Assembly (NCBI RefSeq): GCF_000972845.2
Contig: NC_040018.1
Span: 6,393,443 to 6,457,442, forward strand
From: Larimichthys crocea
Taxonomy: Eukaryota; Chordata; Actinopteri; Sciaenidae
Length of the DNA: 64,000 nucleotides
Direction of reading: 5' to 3'
Part shown: piece by piece, positions 1 through 14,653 of the stretch
Layout: each line of letters opens with the position of its first letter
Position numbering within the stretch: the stretch's first letter is position 1
Notes under the pieces: model-generated
Told to the model about the DNA's origin: nothing
The model's input: only the letters and a program-made list of their open reading frames with translations
Databases searched by the model: none
Translations under genes and position numbers: made by a program

Positions 1-4336
<4,336 letters not shown>

Positions 4337-5215
4337 CTGAAACACAGAAACACACACACACACACACATTAAACACTTGTTGTGGTTCTCCAGTTTCAGA
4401 TGATTTCATCTTTTTGCCGTACGTCACCGTCCTCGACCAGAGAGAGGACAGTGACGAGACAGAGTTTCTGTCCAACAACGGGCCGCTGGGTGAAAAGTCG
4501 GACTGAATGATGACGGCGTAATCATCGGCTGATCTCAATACCTCAGCAAACTAGAACGGCACTCCACCACGGCCGATAGCGCAGCGTGCCGTGATATACA
4601 AATCTGTATTAGAAGTGAACTATCTCGCCATGTGAAAAAAAATTCATTCATCCAGCCGGACGATGATTTAAATCAACCAATCAACCACAGACAGATGACA
4701 CAGCACACGCCGCTCTGGGGCACAACAAACAAAGCCAGAAAAATCCTTTATTGGAACAATTTGAACTTCTGTCCTGATCTGCTGGTTTGCTTGAAATGAG
4801 GAAAGGAAAGAAAAAAACACCACCTCCACCCTGGCCGACCTTTTTTTTTTTTACACCGCCTGCATCAGCAGTTCATGCATACAGTCCCCGAGGCGGCTCA
4901 GGAGCTTATGTGGGTGAACTGAACTTTTGTTTTTCGGAGTTTATGAGTCAGTTTTTAAAAAAGTTTTTTGTTGCAAACACATCTCAGATCTTCACAGCAC
5001 AGAGAGATTTTGTCACATGCAGCATTTTCCTCTAACGTCCTCTCAATATTTCAGCTGCTTTTCTATGTTATGTAGATTGTGACTCAGCATCATTTATTGT
5101 TTTAAATTACTAAATACTGACCAGCCATAAAACTTTCCTTTTTTTCCACATCTTATCGTATTTGACATGATTTCTTCTGTTGTGATTTATTTGTTTTTTT
5201 TGTTGCTTTGTGTGC

Positions 5216-5284
5216 ATTGTAGCACTTTGAGATTTGATTCAAATGTAAAGTGCATTATAAATTAAACTTATTATTATTATTATT
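5216..5284 (+). mobile_element. L2-like LINE 3' tail
   Basis: The sequence runs from TGTAGCACTTTGAGATTTG through a short spacer into an (ATT)n tail, which is the typical 3' end of L2-type LINEs in fish. The same tail appears reversed at about 10,697-10,775. Confidence 0.6.
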
Positions 5285-5498
5285 ATGAAGCTTCATTAAC
5301 AGTATGAAGCTTCATCAACAGACCACAGTATGAAGCTTCATTAACAGTATGAAGCTTCATCAACAGACCACAGTATGAAGCTTCATAAACAGTATGAAGC
5401 TCTATCAACAGTATGAAGCTTCATCAACAGACCACAGTATGAAGCTTCATTAACAGTATGAAGCTTCATCAACAGACCACAGTATGAAGCTTCATCTG
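5284..5498. repeat. AAGCTTCAT minisatellite, 19 + 26 bp alternating units
   Basis: Ten copies of a unit beginning AAGCTTCAT are arranged mostly as a 19-bp form (AAGCTTCATTAACAGTATG) alternating with a 26-bp form that carries an extra ACCACAG, giving a 45-bp higher-order period. Each unit boundary creates the 12-bp palindrome ATGAAGCTTCAT. The array lies exactly between inverted arm X and block Y and is absent at the equivalent edge of the partner arm near 10,690. Confidence 0.9.
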
Positions 5499-5636
5499 TG
5501 TGATAACAAACTTATTTGCTTACAGGTAAATAAAATTAATTAATTTATTTAAAAAAATGGTTTTGTTCATTCAAGCCACACCAAATACTCTTTTTTGTAC
5601 AAATAAACAATAAACCTGACTAATAAGGGTTTAGAC

Positions 5637-6058
5637 CAGTGGTTCTTAACCTGGGTTCGATTGAACCCTAGGGGTTCGGTGAGTCGGTCTCGGGGTTCGG
5701 TGGTTTGTTACAACATATCTTTGTGAGCAACGTTTTCGAGGATGCTGGATAAAAAACTAAAAAAAAGGAAAACAGACTTTGCTGTGAAAATGACATGAGA
5801 CTGGCACTTGCCAAGGTGAAGCCACGCATATCTAACTGGTCTCTCAAAGGCAACCGCAGAAGTCACACTGAGGTAAGTTGTTGTGAGTTCCGCACTGTGT
5901 TGGTTTTGTTATTTGAACAAGGTGTGTGTTAATGCACGGTTCATTTTGTGCACCAGTAAAAAAAAAACATATTTTATTTTTTACTAAAGAAGAAGTTTGG
6001 TGAATGAGCATATGAAACTGGTGGGGTTCGGTACCTCCAACAAGGTTAAGAACCACTG
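5637..6058. mobile_element. hAT-type nonautonomous transposon (copy 1)
   Basis: The termini are CAGTGGTTCTTAACCT at the left and its complement AAGGTTAAGAACCACTG at the right. They are flanked by a perfect 8-bp duplication GTTTAGAC at 5,629-5,636 and 6,059-6,066. The 8-bp target duplication and the CAGTGGTTC..AACC ends are diagnostic of the hAT (Charlie-like) group. No transposase is present. Confidence 0.85.
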
Positions 6059-6073
6059 GTTTAGACTTTTTAA

Positions 6074-6623
6074 CCCTAGAACACTAACGTTGGGTGATTT
6101 TCACCCACACAATTCTTGTCATGTGATTTTCATTGTGTTGCTGCTGTCTGAGTTGCATGGGTCCTTGGGTAGCTTCAGGCTGCTCACTGATTTCATTAAT
6201 GGTTTGTTTTTTACCTCCTCCCATCTTGTTTTTTTCAAGAGGCATGCGTTCGCGTGATTTTCACCCGACGTCAGTGATGTGAGTGCCCTATCTCTCTCAC
6301 AGCTGTCAGTGATGCAGAAGTCTGTGCCTTCACCAGACAAGGCTCACATGTCCCAGGAATGGTGGACCAAAGAACAAGTTCCCAGCTCCATTATTTTTTT
6401 CTGTTGGAAATTTCTCGTTAGGTTACCTGATTTTTCAATTATTTTGCTGCCTTTTTAGGGTCCCCCCTGGTACCCTTTTTTTTTTATGTTTTGTATTTGG
6501 GAATTGAGTCTCTTTGGCCTACGTGTTGTCTTTTACTTATCACTGAAACTGTTTTTTCCGGATTTATATTGGGTTCATACCTGCGTTAGTGATGGTGTTT
6601 CTAATTTTTGTTAGTGTTCTGGG
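6074..6623. mobile_element. piggyBac-type nonautonomous transposon (copy 1)
   Basis: The element starts CCCTAGAACACTAACGTTGG and ends GTTAGTGTTCTGGG, flanked on both sides by TTAA (6,070-6,073 and 6,624-6,627). A TTAA target with CCC..GGG ends is characteristic of piggyBac. Subterminal GTGATTTTCACCC inverted motifs are present. There is no transposase frame. Confidence 0.8.
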
Positions 6624-7582
6624 TTAAACCCCCGCCTGTGTCTGTCGCACACTGCCCTCTTTTCTGGTCTGATTTTGGGTGTTATGTGCTCTTCGGTTGC
6701 CGACTAACTATTGTGGCTTAAAGTATTACAGTCTACATCATACGCTTAGGAAATAATGTTTATATAAGTGACTGAGGTACATTCGAATTTCTATTTTATT
6801 TATTTCTTTGGTACAGTTGACACAGAACAGGTGATTACTGACAGATTTACCACTCCGTGTTTTTTATTTTCAAAATTTGGTGGGTGGGCCTTTAGTCCCA
6901 TGGATATTGTCTCTAGTTTGCGCTTAATCTTCAAATTAAGGTTCTTCTTGTTTGCCTTTACGTGTGTATGTCAAAAATATAATATACCATAGACAGACAG
7001 ATAAGGCTAAGTTACAACCACAGACCCTATTGGGAGCTATGGGCCCCTTTAGACTTTAATACTGAATAATACTAATACTGGAAACAGCTACCTGATGTGC
7101 CTGAAAACAACAGTAAAGTTGCATACAACCAAAACAAAGAGCTGAAAGACACTAAAACACTCTGTCCTCTGTGGGTTAAAGGTGGGGTCAGCTTTGAAGT
7201 CATTATGACTGACTTCATTCTGACACACCGTTGTTGTATAACAGTTTACAGTATTGAACCGAACAACGCTCTGTGTGGAGGCATGGTGACTTTGAAGCTG
7301 TTATGGTGACATCAAATATAAGACATGTAGACTGGGGGATTAATAATTCTGGCATTTTATTGTCTTTTTACACAAACACAGTGAATTAAATTTCATTATT
7401 GGAGCTAAATTCATCCAGAAAAACATTTCACTCAAGCAGACACAGGGTGTAAGATGTTGCCAGTTGATGCCTTTGTTCCGGAGCTCAGGTGTCTAATGCG
7501 GGGATCTGAGCCGCTCTTATAAGCGGAGAGGGGGGGGCGTGGACGTGCCTCCTGTCCGGGGCTCGACGTCACTCAGGGCCGC

Positions 7583-7618
7583 TCACTTCCTGCGGCGCGT
7601 GGCGGCTCCCTTCTTGTG
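7583..7618 (-). pseudogene. Duplicate of tnnt3 terminal exon, one base short
   Basis: This is a minus-strand copy of the last tnnt3 exon (authentic version 15,661-15,697). It is 36 rather than 37 bp because one C is missing, which shifts the frame. None of the upstream tnnt3 exons accompany it, so it cannot be part of a functional transcript here. It is either a duplication relic or an assembly artefact. Confidence 0.75.
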
Positions 7619-7811
7619 CTGCAGATGCGCAAAATGCAAAAACAGAGTCATACCTGTGCAGTGAATCTTTAGGTTCATCATGCAGAATACAGGAAGAGAC
7701 GCAAACCGAAGAATATTATATAATATAATATTATTTTCACTGTTTTATGTTTGCTATTAAAGTTTGTCTGTGCACTTAAACATCTGGAATGAAGCTGTGA
7801 TGCAGAGTTTA

Positions 7812-8045
7812 TGTTGGCGACTGTGGCTCAGGAGGTAGAAGTCGTCCACTAATCAGTTGATTGGCGGTTCGATCCTCCAACCTGTTCCCGAAGGCCGCGC
7901 CATGTATAATGTGTATAAACGATTAACTCCAAAAACTGATGAGCAGTTGTTCACCTTGCATGGCGCCCAATGCCATCAGATATGAATGTTGTTCGGAGTG
8001 GTCGGAAGACCAGAAAGGCGCTGTGGTAGTACAGTTCATTTACCG
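7812..8045 (+). mobile_element. tRNA-derived SINE (copy 1)
   Basis: A tRNA-like head contains the box-A-like string GTGGCTCAGGAGGTAGAAG and the box-B-like string GGCGGTTCGATCC, followed by the teleost SINE body and the end TACAGTTCATTTACC. The middle is shortened relative to the full teleost family as I recall it. The equivalent copy is at 15,891-16,125. Confidence 0.8.
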
Positions 8046-8596
8046 TGTTGATGAAGGGTGTTTTAGTGTCTTTCAGCTCTTTGTTTTGGTTGTGTGCAAC
8101 TTTATGTTTTTCAGCACATCAGGTAGCTGTTTCCAGTATTAGTATTCAGTATTAAAGTCAAAGGGGCCCATAGCTCCCATAGGGTCTGTGGTTGTAACTT
8201 AGCCTTATCTGTCTGTCTATGGTATATTTATATTTTTGACATTACACAGCGTAAACAAACAAGAAGAACCTTATTTTTGCGCAATAGGCCGTGGGACTAA
8301 AGGCCACCCCCCAAATTTTGAAAATAAAAAACACGGAGTGGTAAATCTGTCAGTAAATCACCTGTTTCGTGTCAACTGTACCAAAGAAATAAATAAAAAA
8401 GAAATTGGAAGTACCTCAGTCACTTTATATAACATTATTTCCTAAGCGTATGATGTAGACTGTAATACTTTAAGCCACAATAGTTTTATGTCTGCAACCT
8501 TTTGTTAAATTGAGCATCATTTTATACACCCAAAAATCAGACCAGTATAATTATTGGCATTTTGTGCTGACTAGATCACAGGCGGGTTGGGTTTAA

Positions 8597-9153
8597 CCCT
8601 AGACACTAACATTAAAATTAGTAACACCATCACTAACGTCAGTATTTACCAATATAATATCCTGGATAAAATACAGTTTTCATTGATTTATGTAAAAGTA
8701 CAACACTGTATGCCAAATGTGTACTTTTCTTTAATTTCCCAATATACATAAAATAAATAAAAATGGTACCATGGGGGACCCTTTAAAAGGCAGCAAATAA
8801 TTGAAAAATCAGGTATCCTTAACGAGAATTTCCTAACAGAAAAAATAATGGAGCTGGGAACTTGTTCTTTGGCCACCCATTCCTGGGACATGTGAGACTG
8901 TCTGGGTGAAGGCACAGACTTCCCACTGACAGCTGTGAGAGAGATATGGCCACTCATCACTGACGTCGGGTGAAACACCCGAACACATGCCCTTGAAAAA
9001 AACAAGATGGCAGGAGGGAAACAAACAAACCATAATGACATCAGTGAGCAGCCGAAGCTACCCAAGGACCCTGCAACTCAGAACAGCACAACACATGAAA
9101 ATCACATGACAAAACCGGTGTGGGTGAAAATCACCCAACGTTAGTGTCTAGGG
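8597..9153. mobile_element. piggyBac-type nonautonomous transposon (copy 2, inverted)
   Basis: TTAA at 8,593-8,596 and 9,154-9,157 flanks ends CCCTAGACACTAAC and GTTAGTGTCTAGGG. Both ends have lost one base relative to CCCTAGAACACTAAC in the other copies. Confidence 0.78.
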
Positions 9154-9167
9154 TTAAAAAGTCTAAA

Positions 9168-9574
9168 CAGTGGTTCTTAACCTTGTTGGAGGTACCGAAC
9201 CCCACCAGTTTCAGTCATTCACCGACCCTTCTTAGTAAAAAATAAAATAGTTTTTTTTTTACTGGTGCAAAAATGAACCGTGCATTAACATCACCTTGTT
9301 CAAATAAAAAACCAACACAGTGCATGAACTCACAACACTACCTCAGTGTGACTTCGCTGTTGCCTTTGAGAGACCAGTTCAGAATGCGTGGCTTCACCTT
9401 GGCAAGTGCAGTCTCATGTCATATCACAGCAAAGTCTGTTCCTTTTTTTTAGTTTTTATGTCCAGCATCCTCGAAAACATTGCTCACAAAGATATGTTGT
9501 AACAAACCACCGAACCCCTGAGACCGACTCACCGAACCCCTAGGGTTCAATCGAACCCAGGTTAAGACCCACTG
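9168..9574. mobile_element. hAT-type nonautonomous transposon (copy 2, inverted)
   Basis: The same hAT element as at 5,637-6,058, in reverse complement, beginning after GTCTAAAC (the complement of the GTTTAGAC duplication). It keeps the internal segment that is deleted in the third copy. Confidence 0.75.
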
Positions 9575-9706
9575 GTCTAACCCTTATTAGTCAGGTTTTG
9601 TTTATTTGTACAAAAAAGAGTATGTGTGGCTTGAAATGAACAAAACCATTTTTTAATAAATTAAATAAATTTATTTTACCTGTAAGCAAATAAAGTTTGT
9701 TATCAC

Positions 9707-9716
9707 NNNNNNNNNN
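9707..9716. other. Assembly gap, 10 N
   Basis: Ten consecutive Ns mark an unresolved join. They abut the exact boundary of inverted block Y, so the join on either side of this point is not supported by continuous sequence. Confidence 1.
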
Positions 9717-9996
9717 AACATCCTTAAAATTATAATTAAATAAAAAATGTAAATATTATTATATTTTGCAGAAAAGAGTGTGGTGAGGTGGACGCAACAA
9801 TAAAACCTGTTTGATCTGCACAGACAATAATACAAAAACTTTGCACTGCAATTACTTGCACAATGCAGTTGTTTGCACAACCTGGACACTTGCACATCTC
9901 ACTACCTCACTATGGTGTTATACTGTTGTTGCTTTTCTATTATTGTATATACTTTTTCTTAAATTAAACTTGCCTTACTTTTTATATTTTATGTTA

Positions 9997-10028
<32 letters not shown>

Positions 10029-10058
10029 TAATAATATAATATATATATATATATATAG

Positions 10059-10092
<34 letters not shown>

Positions 10093-10228
10093 TATATTTC
10101 ATTTATTTAATTTTATTTATGTGGATGGGCTGCTCCAGGACCAGGGAAACCATTTCGTTTCATCCCTGTTTACATGTGTTGTAATGACAAATAAAACTCC
10201 TTGAATCCTTGAATCCTTGAATCCTTGA
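9717..10228 (+). mobile_element. LINE 3' end with (TTGAATCC)n tail and internal (TA)n tract
   Basis: AT-rich sequence includes a long (TA)n tract at about 9,997-10,098 and ends in AATGACAAATAAAACTCC followed by tandem TTGAATCC repeats. That is the usual 3' terminus of a fish non-LTR element. No protein frame is preserved. Confidence 0.5.
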
Positions 10229-10532
10229 GGTCACAGGTGTGTTATTAATTGACTCTGGCGACATCACGTGGGCGGTCACCTGGAAGTGCACGCGTCCCGC
10301 CCTGATTTTTCACGTCACCAAACGTCACCAGGAAGTCCAGTGAAACCAAGACGACAACATGGCAGAGCACACAGACCCACGGGAGTGCAACAAATCTCTA
10401 TTTTAAACCCTGAAAATGAAATAAAAGTGTTTTTATTTTGGCGGGGGGATCATTTCTAATGACTGACGCTGGATTCGTGTTTACCTGTGAGGCTGTAACG
10501 GAGGTGTTTGTTCTCGGACAGACGCGGAGGAG
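10229..10532 (+). promoter_or_regulatory. Putative prmt3 promoter / 5' UTR
   Basis: This sequence, moderately rich in CpG, lies immediately upstream of the prmt3 start codon at 10,533. It contains CACGTCACC and ACGTCACC (CRE/E-box-like) and an ETS-like CAGGAAGTCC, and no TATA box. This is typical of a housekeeping promoter. The assignment is by position and composition only. Confidence 0.4.
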
Positions 10533-11789
10533 ATGCCCGAGCTGTCTGACGGTGATGATGACTTTGGTGATGATATGAAGACAGTGGCAGTGCATGGAGA
10601 GCAGGAGGACAGTCAGCGGTTACCTGTCTGTTCTGTGACGGGGAGATGACGTCGCGCTGCACACCTGTACGGTAGTCATGGATAGGAGCCTTCATATAAT
10701 AATAATAATAATAATAATATATAAGTTTAATATAATGCACTTTACATTTGAATCAAATCCAAAGTGCTACAATGCACACAAAGCAACAAAAAAAAATAAA
10801 TCACAACAGAAGAAACATGTCAAATACGATAAGATGTGGAAAAAAGGAAAGTTTTATGCCTGGTCAGTATTAGTAATTTAAAACAATAAATGATGCTGAG
10901 TCACAACTACATAACATAGAAAGCGCTGAAATATGGAGGACGTTAGGAAAATGCTGCATGTAAAAAATCTCTCTGTGCTGTGAAGATCTGAGATGTGTTT
11001 GCAAACAAAAACTTTTTTAAAAACTGACTCATAAACTCCGAAAAACAAAGTTCAGTTCACCCACATAGCTCCTGAGCCGCCTCGGGGACTGTATGCATGA
11101 ACTGCTGAGGCAGCGGTGTAAAAAAAAAAAGGTCGGCCAGGGTGGAGGTGGTGTTTTTTTCTTTCCTTTCCTCTTCAAGCAAACCAGCAGATCAGGACAG
11201 AAGTTCAAATTGTTCCAATAAAGGATTTTTCTGGCTTTGTTTGTTGTGCCCCAGAGCGGCGTGTGTCTGTGTCATCTGTCTGTGGTTGATTGGTTGATTT
11301 AAATCAGCCGATGATGACACCGTCATCATTCAGTCCGACTTTTCACACAGCGGCCCGTTGTTGGACAGAAACTCTGTCTCGTCACTGTCCTCCTTGTCGA
11401 GGACGGTGACGTACGGCAAAAAGATGAAATCATCTGAAACTGGAGAACCACAACAAGTGTTAATGTGTTTCTGTGTTTCAGGTTGCTGAGCTCTGTGTCT
11501 CCACCCTGCAGCATGCACAGCTGAACATCAGCTCAACCTCGCAGACGTGATAAGAAGACACAGTGAGTAGAAACTGACGAGGAACCAGACGTCGGTCGGT
11601 TTGTCGACGTAGCTGAAACTTCTTTTCTCTTCCTCTTTTAGATTGGATGACTACGGTTACATCAAGATGATCAACTTCATCGGTCGACAGTGAGTACCGC
11701 GCTCGTTGCCGGCTTCCTCTGCGATGCTTATCGCTGTGAGCCACTTAATGAACTAAACAAAGCCTCTGTGTAGATTTGTACTGAGGTGT

Positions 11790-12420
11790 CCTTATAATAC
11801 ACATCACTGCCAGATGTACCAGTCTTTAAACTGGCTGGCCCCCAAGTCCAGGAGGCATGTTCACTGGTTACTACTCATTTTTAAGTGGCAACTACTTAAA
11901 TTTTCCTTCCATTTGAAACAATATCTGATTCCACTCAGCTCACAAACAATGTAAGGCATACTGATCAACTTTCTTTCTTACCCACGAATTAACAAAGAAA
12001 TTGGTCGAGCATGTTAAATCTAAAGCCCAAGCAGACGGGATAATCTCCCTTGCACGATTAGGTCATAACCCCTTTCATCACCTTTAAATCCTCTCTACTT
12101 ACCACTTCCAAACATCCTGTTCTTGTTTTTGATTTTATCTAAGGTGGGCATGCATAAGTGCTCTGTGTGCATGTGTGCATATGTAAAAAATAGCCAGTTT
12201 TGCTTTTATATTGCTGCAGTTGTGTTCTGTGTCATTCTTATTTGTCCATGTATTGTATGGGGGAGGGGCCTATGGAGCATTGTGGTGAATGGTGTCTGCG
12301 TCTTTTGATCGTCTGTAAACATTGTATATCTCTGTTGGCAACAAGGACCCCTCGAAAATGAGATGATACATCTCAAGGGTTATCCTTTGATAAATAAAAA
12401 ATAAAGAATAAAGCCAGAAC
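11790..12420 (+). mobile_element. LINE 3' fragment, mirror of 3,380-3,989
   Basis: This is the same 5'-truncated LINE as in arm X, now on the plus strand and broken into short frames by indels. It ends in TTGATAAATAAAAAATAAAG near 12,390-12,410. Confidence 0.65.
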
Positions 12421-12707
12421 ACACACACAGGTAGAGGATCAGAGTTCAGTCCATGAATCCGCCTGGAAGTCCTCAGCTTCAGAGACATTTCAGGCAGAGT
12501 CTGAGTTTCTGATCTGGGATCTGGGTTAACTTCTCTGCCTTCCCCGACGGGGCCGAAACGGACGACCCTGACTCAAATGATTTACACCCCCCCATGCTCT
12601 GAGCTCACAGTCCGGGCAGCACAGCAACTAACTGGGCTAACAGCAGCTACAGTTGGAAGCAGTTTACTTTAGGTCCACCAGGAAACTCGTGTAAATCAAA
12701 GAGTTCA

Positions 12708-13190
12708 GTTCAGTTCAGTTCAGAGCTTTATTGTCCCTCCAGGGGAAATTTGATTTGCAGTGACAATGCAACTTACACAACAAACAATAAATAGACAAAC
12801 AGTGACATAGAACAATGACGCAAAGTAAAGCAACCAAAACTTGATTTAAACAATCGTAATGAAGTTAGAATAGAGTAACAGAAGGCAAAAAGTCTTAGTT
12901 AAAAAGATAAATACCACAAGACAACTGCACATTTAGAGTGGTGCAAATTAATGCATTGATTGCACGGGGAACAAAGGAGAATTTATACCTATTTGTTCGT
13001 GCCCTAGGTAGCATGTATCCCGTCCAGACGGCAGAGAAATAAATTCCTGCAACATGGGTGGTCAGGGCTAGACAGGATGGACCGAGCCTTCTGTAGGACT
13101 CGTCTGTCAAAGATCTCGAGAGACAGAGCTGCCGGCATGCCAATTATCTTGTTGGCATCTCTCACAATTTTGAACAGACAATTTTGTTTT
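12708..13190 (-). mobile_element. LINE 3' insertion unique to arm X'
   Basis: The minus strand reads into a reverse transcriptase C-terminal segment (IVRDANKIIGMPAALSLEIF, then a later ARTNRYKFSFVPRAIN) followed by GGGACAATAAAGCTCTGAA and a (CTGAA)n tail at 12,708-12,722. The flanks CAAAGAGTT and ACGTAC join directly in arm X near 3,078-3,092, so the element is present in one arm only. Confidence 0.75.
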
Positions 13191-13747
13191 AACCGACGTA
13201 CAGTTTTGGATTTTTCTTCTAAACAAATCTGTTTATAGAAATGTGACGCATCGTGTCTGACGGCGCTGCCAGACGCTCCCTTACCCGGGAGAGTGAAGAC
13301 TTCCTGCGACCGTCCAACAGGACGACCCCTGCTGCAGACAGGTAGCCACTCATAACTTGTTTTTAATTGAACAATCTCAAAGCTACGTCTGTTCTTAGAT
13401 GTCCAAGTATTTTTTTTTTTTTCCGAATGGTCACACAGCCTGTCCTCGTAGAAAGGGGAGTGGCTGAATAGTAGAAATGGGGATAAGGATGCACACTGCA
13501 GGTTAGTGGAAAGTGTTTATGGTGTTGCACTGAAAGTGACAGAAGTGGTTGTGTGAAGAATATAAAAAGAGAGCTTAAGGGAGAAGTTTCATCCGTAACT
13601 CCGTTCTCTCTTGATAACAAACTTTATTTGCTTACATGTAAAAAAAATAAATTTAATTATTTAAAAAATGGTTTTGTTCATTTCAAGCCACACAAATACT
13701 CTTTTTTGTACAAATAAACAATAAACCTGACTAATAAGGGTTTAGAC

Positions 13748-14045
13748 CAGTGGTTCTTAACCTGGGTTCGATTGAACCCTAGGGGTTCGGTGAGTCGGTC
13801 TCAGGGGTTTGGTGGTTTGTTACAACATATCTTTGTGAGCAATTGTTTTCGAGGATGCTGGACATAAAAACTAAAAATCATGCACTGTGTTGGTTTTGTT
13901 ATTTGAACAAGGTGATGTTAATGCACGGTTCATTTTGTGCACCAGTAAAAAAAAACATATTTTATTTTTTACTAAAGAAGTTTTTGGTGAATGAGCATAT
14001 GAAACTGGTGGGGTTCGGTACCTCCAACAAGGTTAAGAACCACTG
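13748..14045. mobile_element. hAT-type nonautonomous transposon (copy 3, internally deleted)
   Basis: Left end CAGTGGTTCTTAACCTGG follows GTTTAGAC; right end GGTTAAGAACCACTG precedes ACTTAGAC. It is 298 bp against 422 bp in copy 1 because the segment between ACTAAAAA and GCACTGTG is missing. Confidence 0.8.
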
Positions 14046-14060
14046 ACTTAGACTTTTTAA

Positions 14061-14653
14061 CCCTAGAACACTAACGTTGGGTGATTTTCACCCACACAGT
14101 TCTTGTCCTGTGATTTTCATTGTGTTGCTGCTGTCTGAGTTGCATGGGTCCTTGGGTAGCTTCAGGCTGCTCACTGATGTCATTAATGGTTTGTTTGTTT
14201 CCCTCTTCCCATCTATGTTTTTTTCAAGAGGCATGCGTTCGGGTGATTTTCACCCGACGTCAGTGATAGTGAGTGCCATATCTCTCTCACGGCTGTCAGT
14301 GATGCAGGAAGTCTGTGCCTTCACCAGACAAAGTCTCACATGTCCCAGGAATGGGTGGACCAAAGAACAAGTTCCCAGCTCCATTATTTTTTCTGTTAGG
14401 AAATTTCTCGTTAAGGATTACCTGATTTTTCAATTATTTTGCTGCCTTTTTAAAGGGTCCCCCATGGTACCTTTTTATTTATTTTATGTGATATTGTACA
14501 TTGGGAAATTAAAGAAAAGTACTACAATTTGGCAAACAGTGTTGTACTTTTACATAAATCAATGAAAACTGTATTTTATCCAGGATATTATATTGGGTAA
14601 ATATACCTGACGTTAGTGATGGTGTTACTAATTTTAATGTTAGTGTTCTAGGG
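14061..14653. mobile_element. piggyBac-type nonautonomous transposon (copy 3)
   Basis: TTAA at 14,057-14,060 and 14,654-14,657 flanks perfect terminal repeats CCCTAGAACACTAAC and GTTAGTGTTCTAGGG. This is the best preserved of the three copies and sits 11 bp from the hAT element. Confidence 0.85.

Larger units (their letters stand above)
5502..8055 (+). repeat. Block Y, copy 1 (direct)
   Basis: The block begins at TGATAACAAAC and matches 13,610-16,125 in the same orientation; its left 1.66 kb (to about 7,165) also matches 8,058-9,706 in reverse complement. It carries a hAT mini-transposon, a piggyBac mini-transposon, the terminal exon of tnnt3 and a SINE. It is noisier than copy 3: for example, about 6,480-6,720 aligns poorly by eye and many homopolymers are one base shorter. 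Confidence 0.85.
8058..9706 (-). repeat. Block Y, copy 2 (inverted fold-back arm)
   Basis: This is the reverse complement of about 5,502-7,165, separated from it by about 890 bp that contain the tnnt3 terminal exon copy and a SINE. It contains the piggyBac element (8,597-9,153) and the hAT element (9,168-9,574) in mirror order. It ends exactly at the block boundary (GTTTGTTATCAC) against the run of Ns. Confidence 0.88.
10533..13341 (+). pseudogene. prmt3: Second partial prmt3 copy, exons 1-4, frame-disrupted
   Basis: Exon 1 (10,533 to about 10,671) starts MPELSDGDDDFGDDM and then runs into the zinc-finger knuckle VTCLFCDGEMTS, but the two are in different frames because about one base is missing near 10,617. 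Exon 2 (11,482-11,562), exon 3 (11,642-11,689) and exon 4 (13,239-13,341) correspond to the minus-strand exons but measure 81, 48 and 103 bp instead of 83, 50 and 106. Every difference in length is a loss of a single base, several in homopolymers (for example CCCTGGG to CCCGGG and CCCCC to CCCC). Splice sites are intact. This is the only place in the window where exon 1 is seen. Either it is the genuine 5' half of prmt3 with unpolished sequence, or a decayed duplicate; the deletion-only pattern favours sequencing error. Confidence 0.75.
10690..13606 (-). repeat. Arm X' of the long inverted repeat (partner 2,655-5,283)
   Basis: This is the reverse complement of arm X with numerous one-base deletions and one extra LINE (12,708-13,190). 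At its left end the LINE tail meets TATGAAGGCTCC and continues into prmt3 exon 1. At its right end it breaks at about 13,606 into block Y copy 3. Confidence 0.88.

Noticed and set aside
10361..10408. Short ATG frame (about 15 codons) upstream of prmt3 exon 1
   Set aside because: It ends quickly in a stop, has no donor in frame and no family resemblance; at most an upstream ORF.
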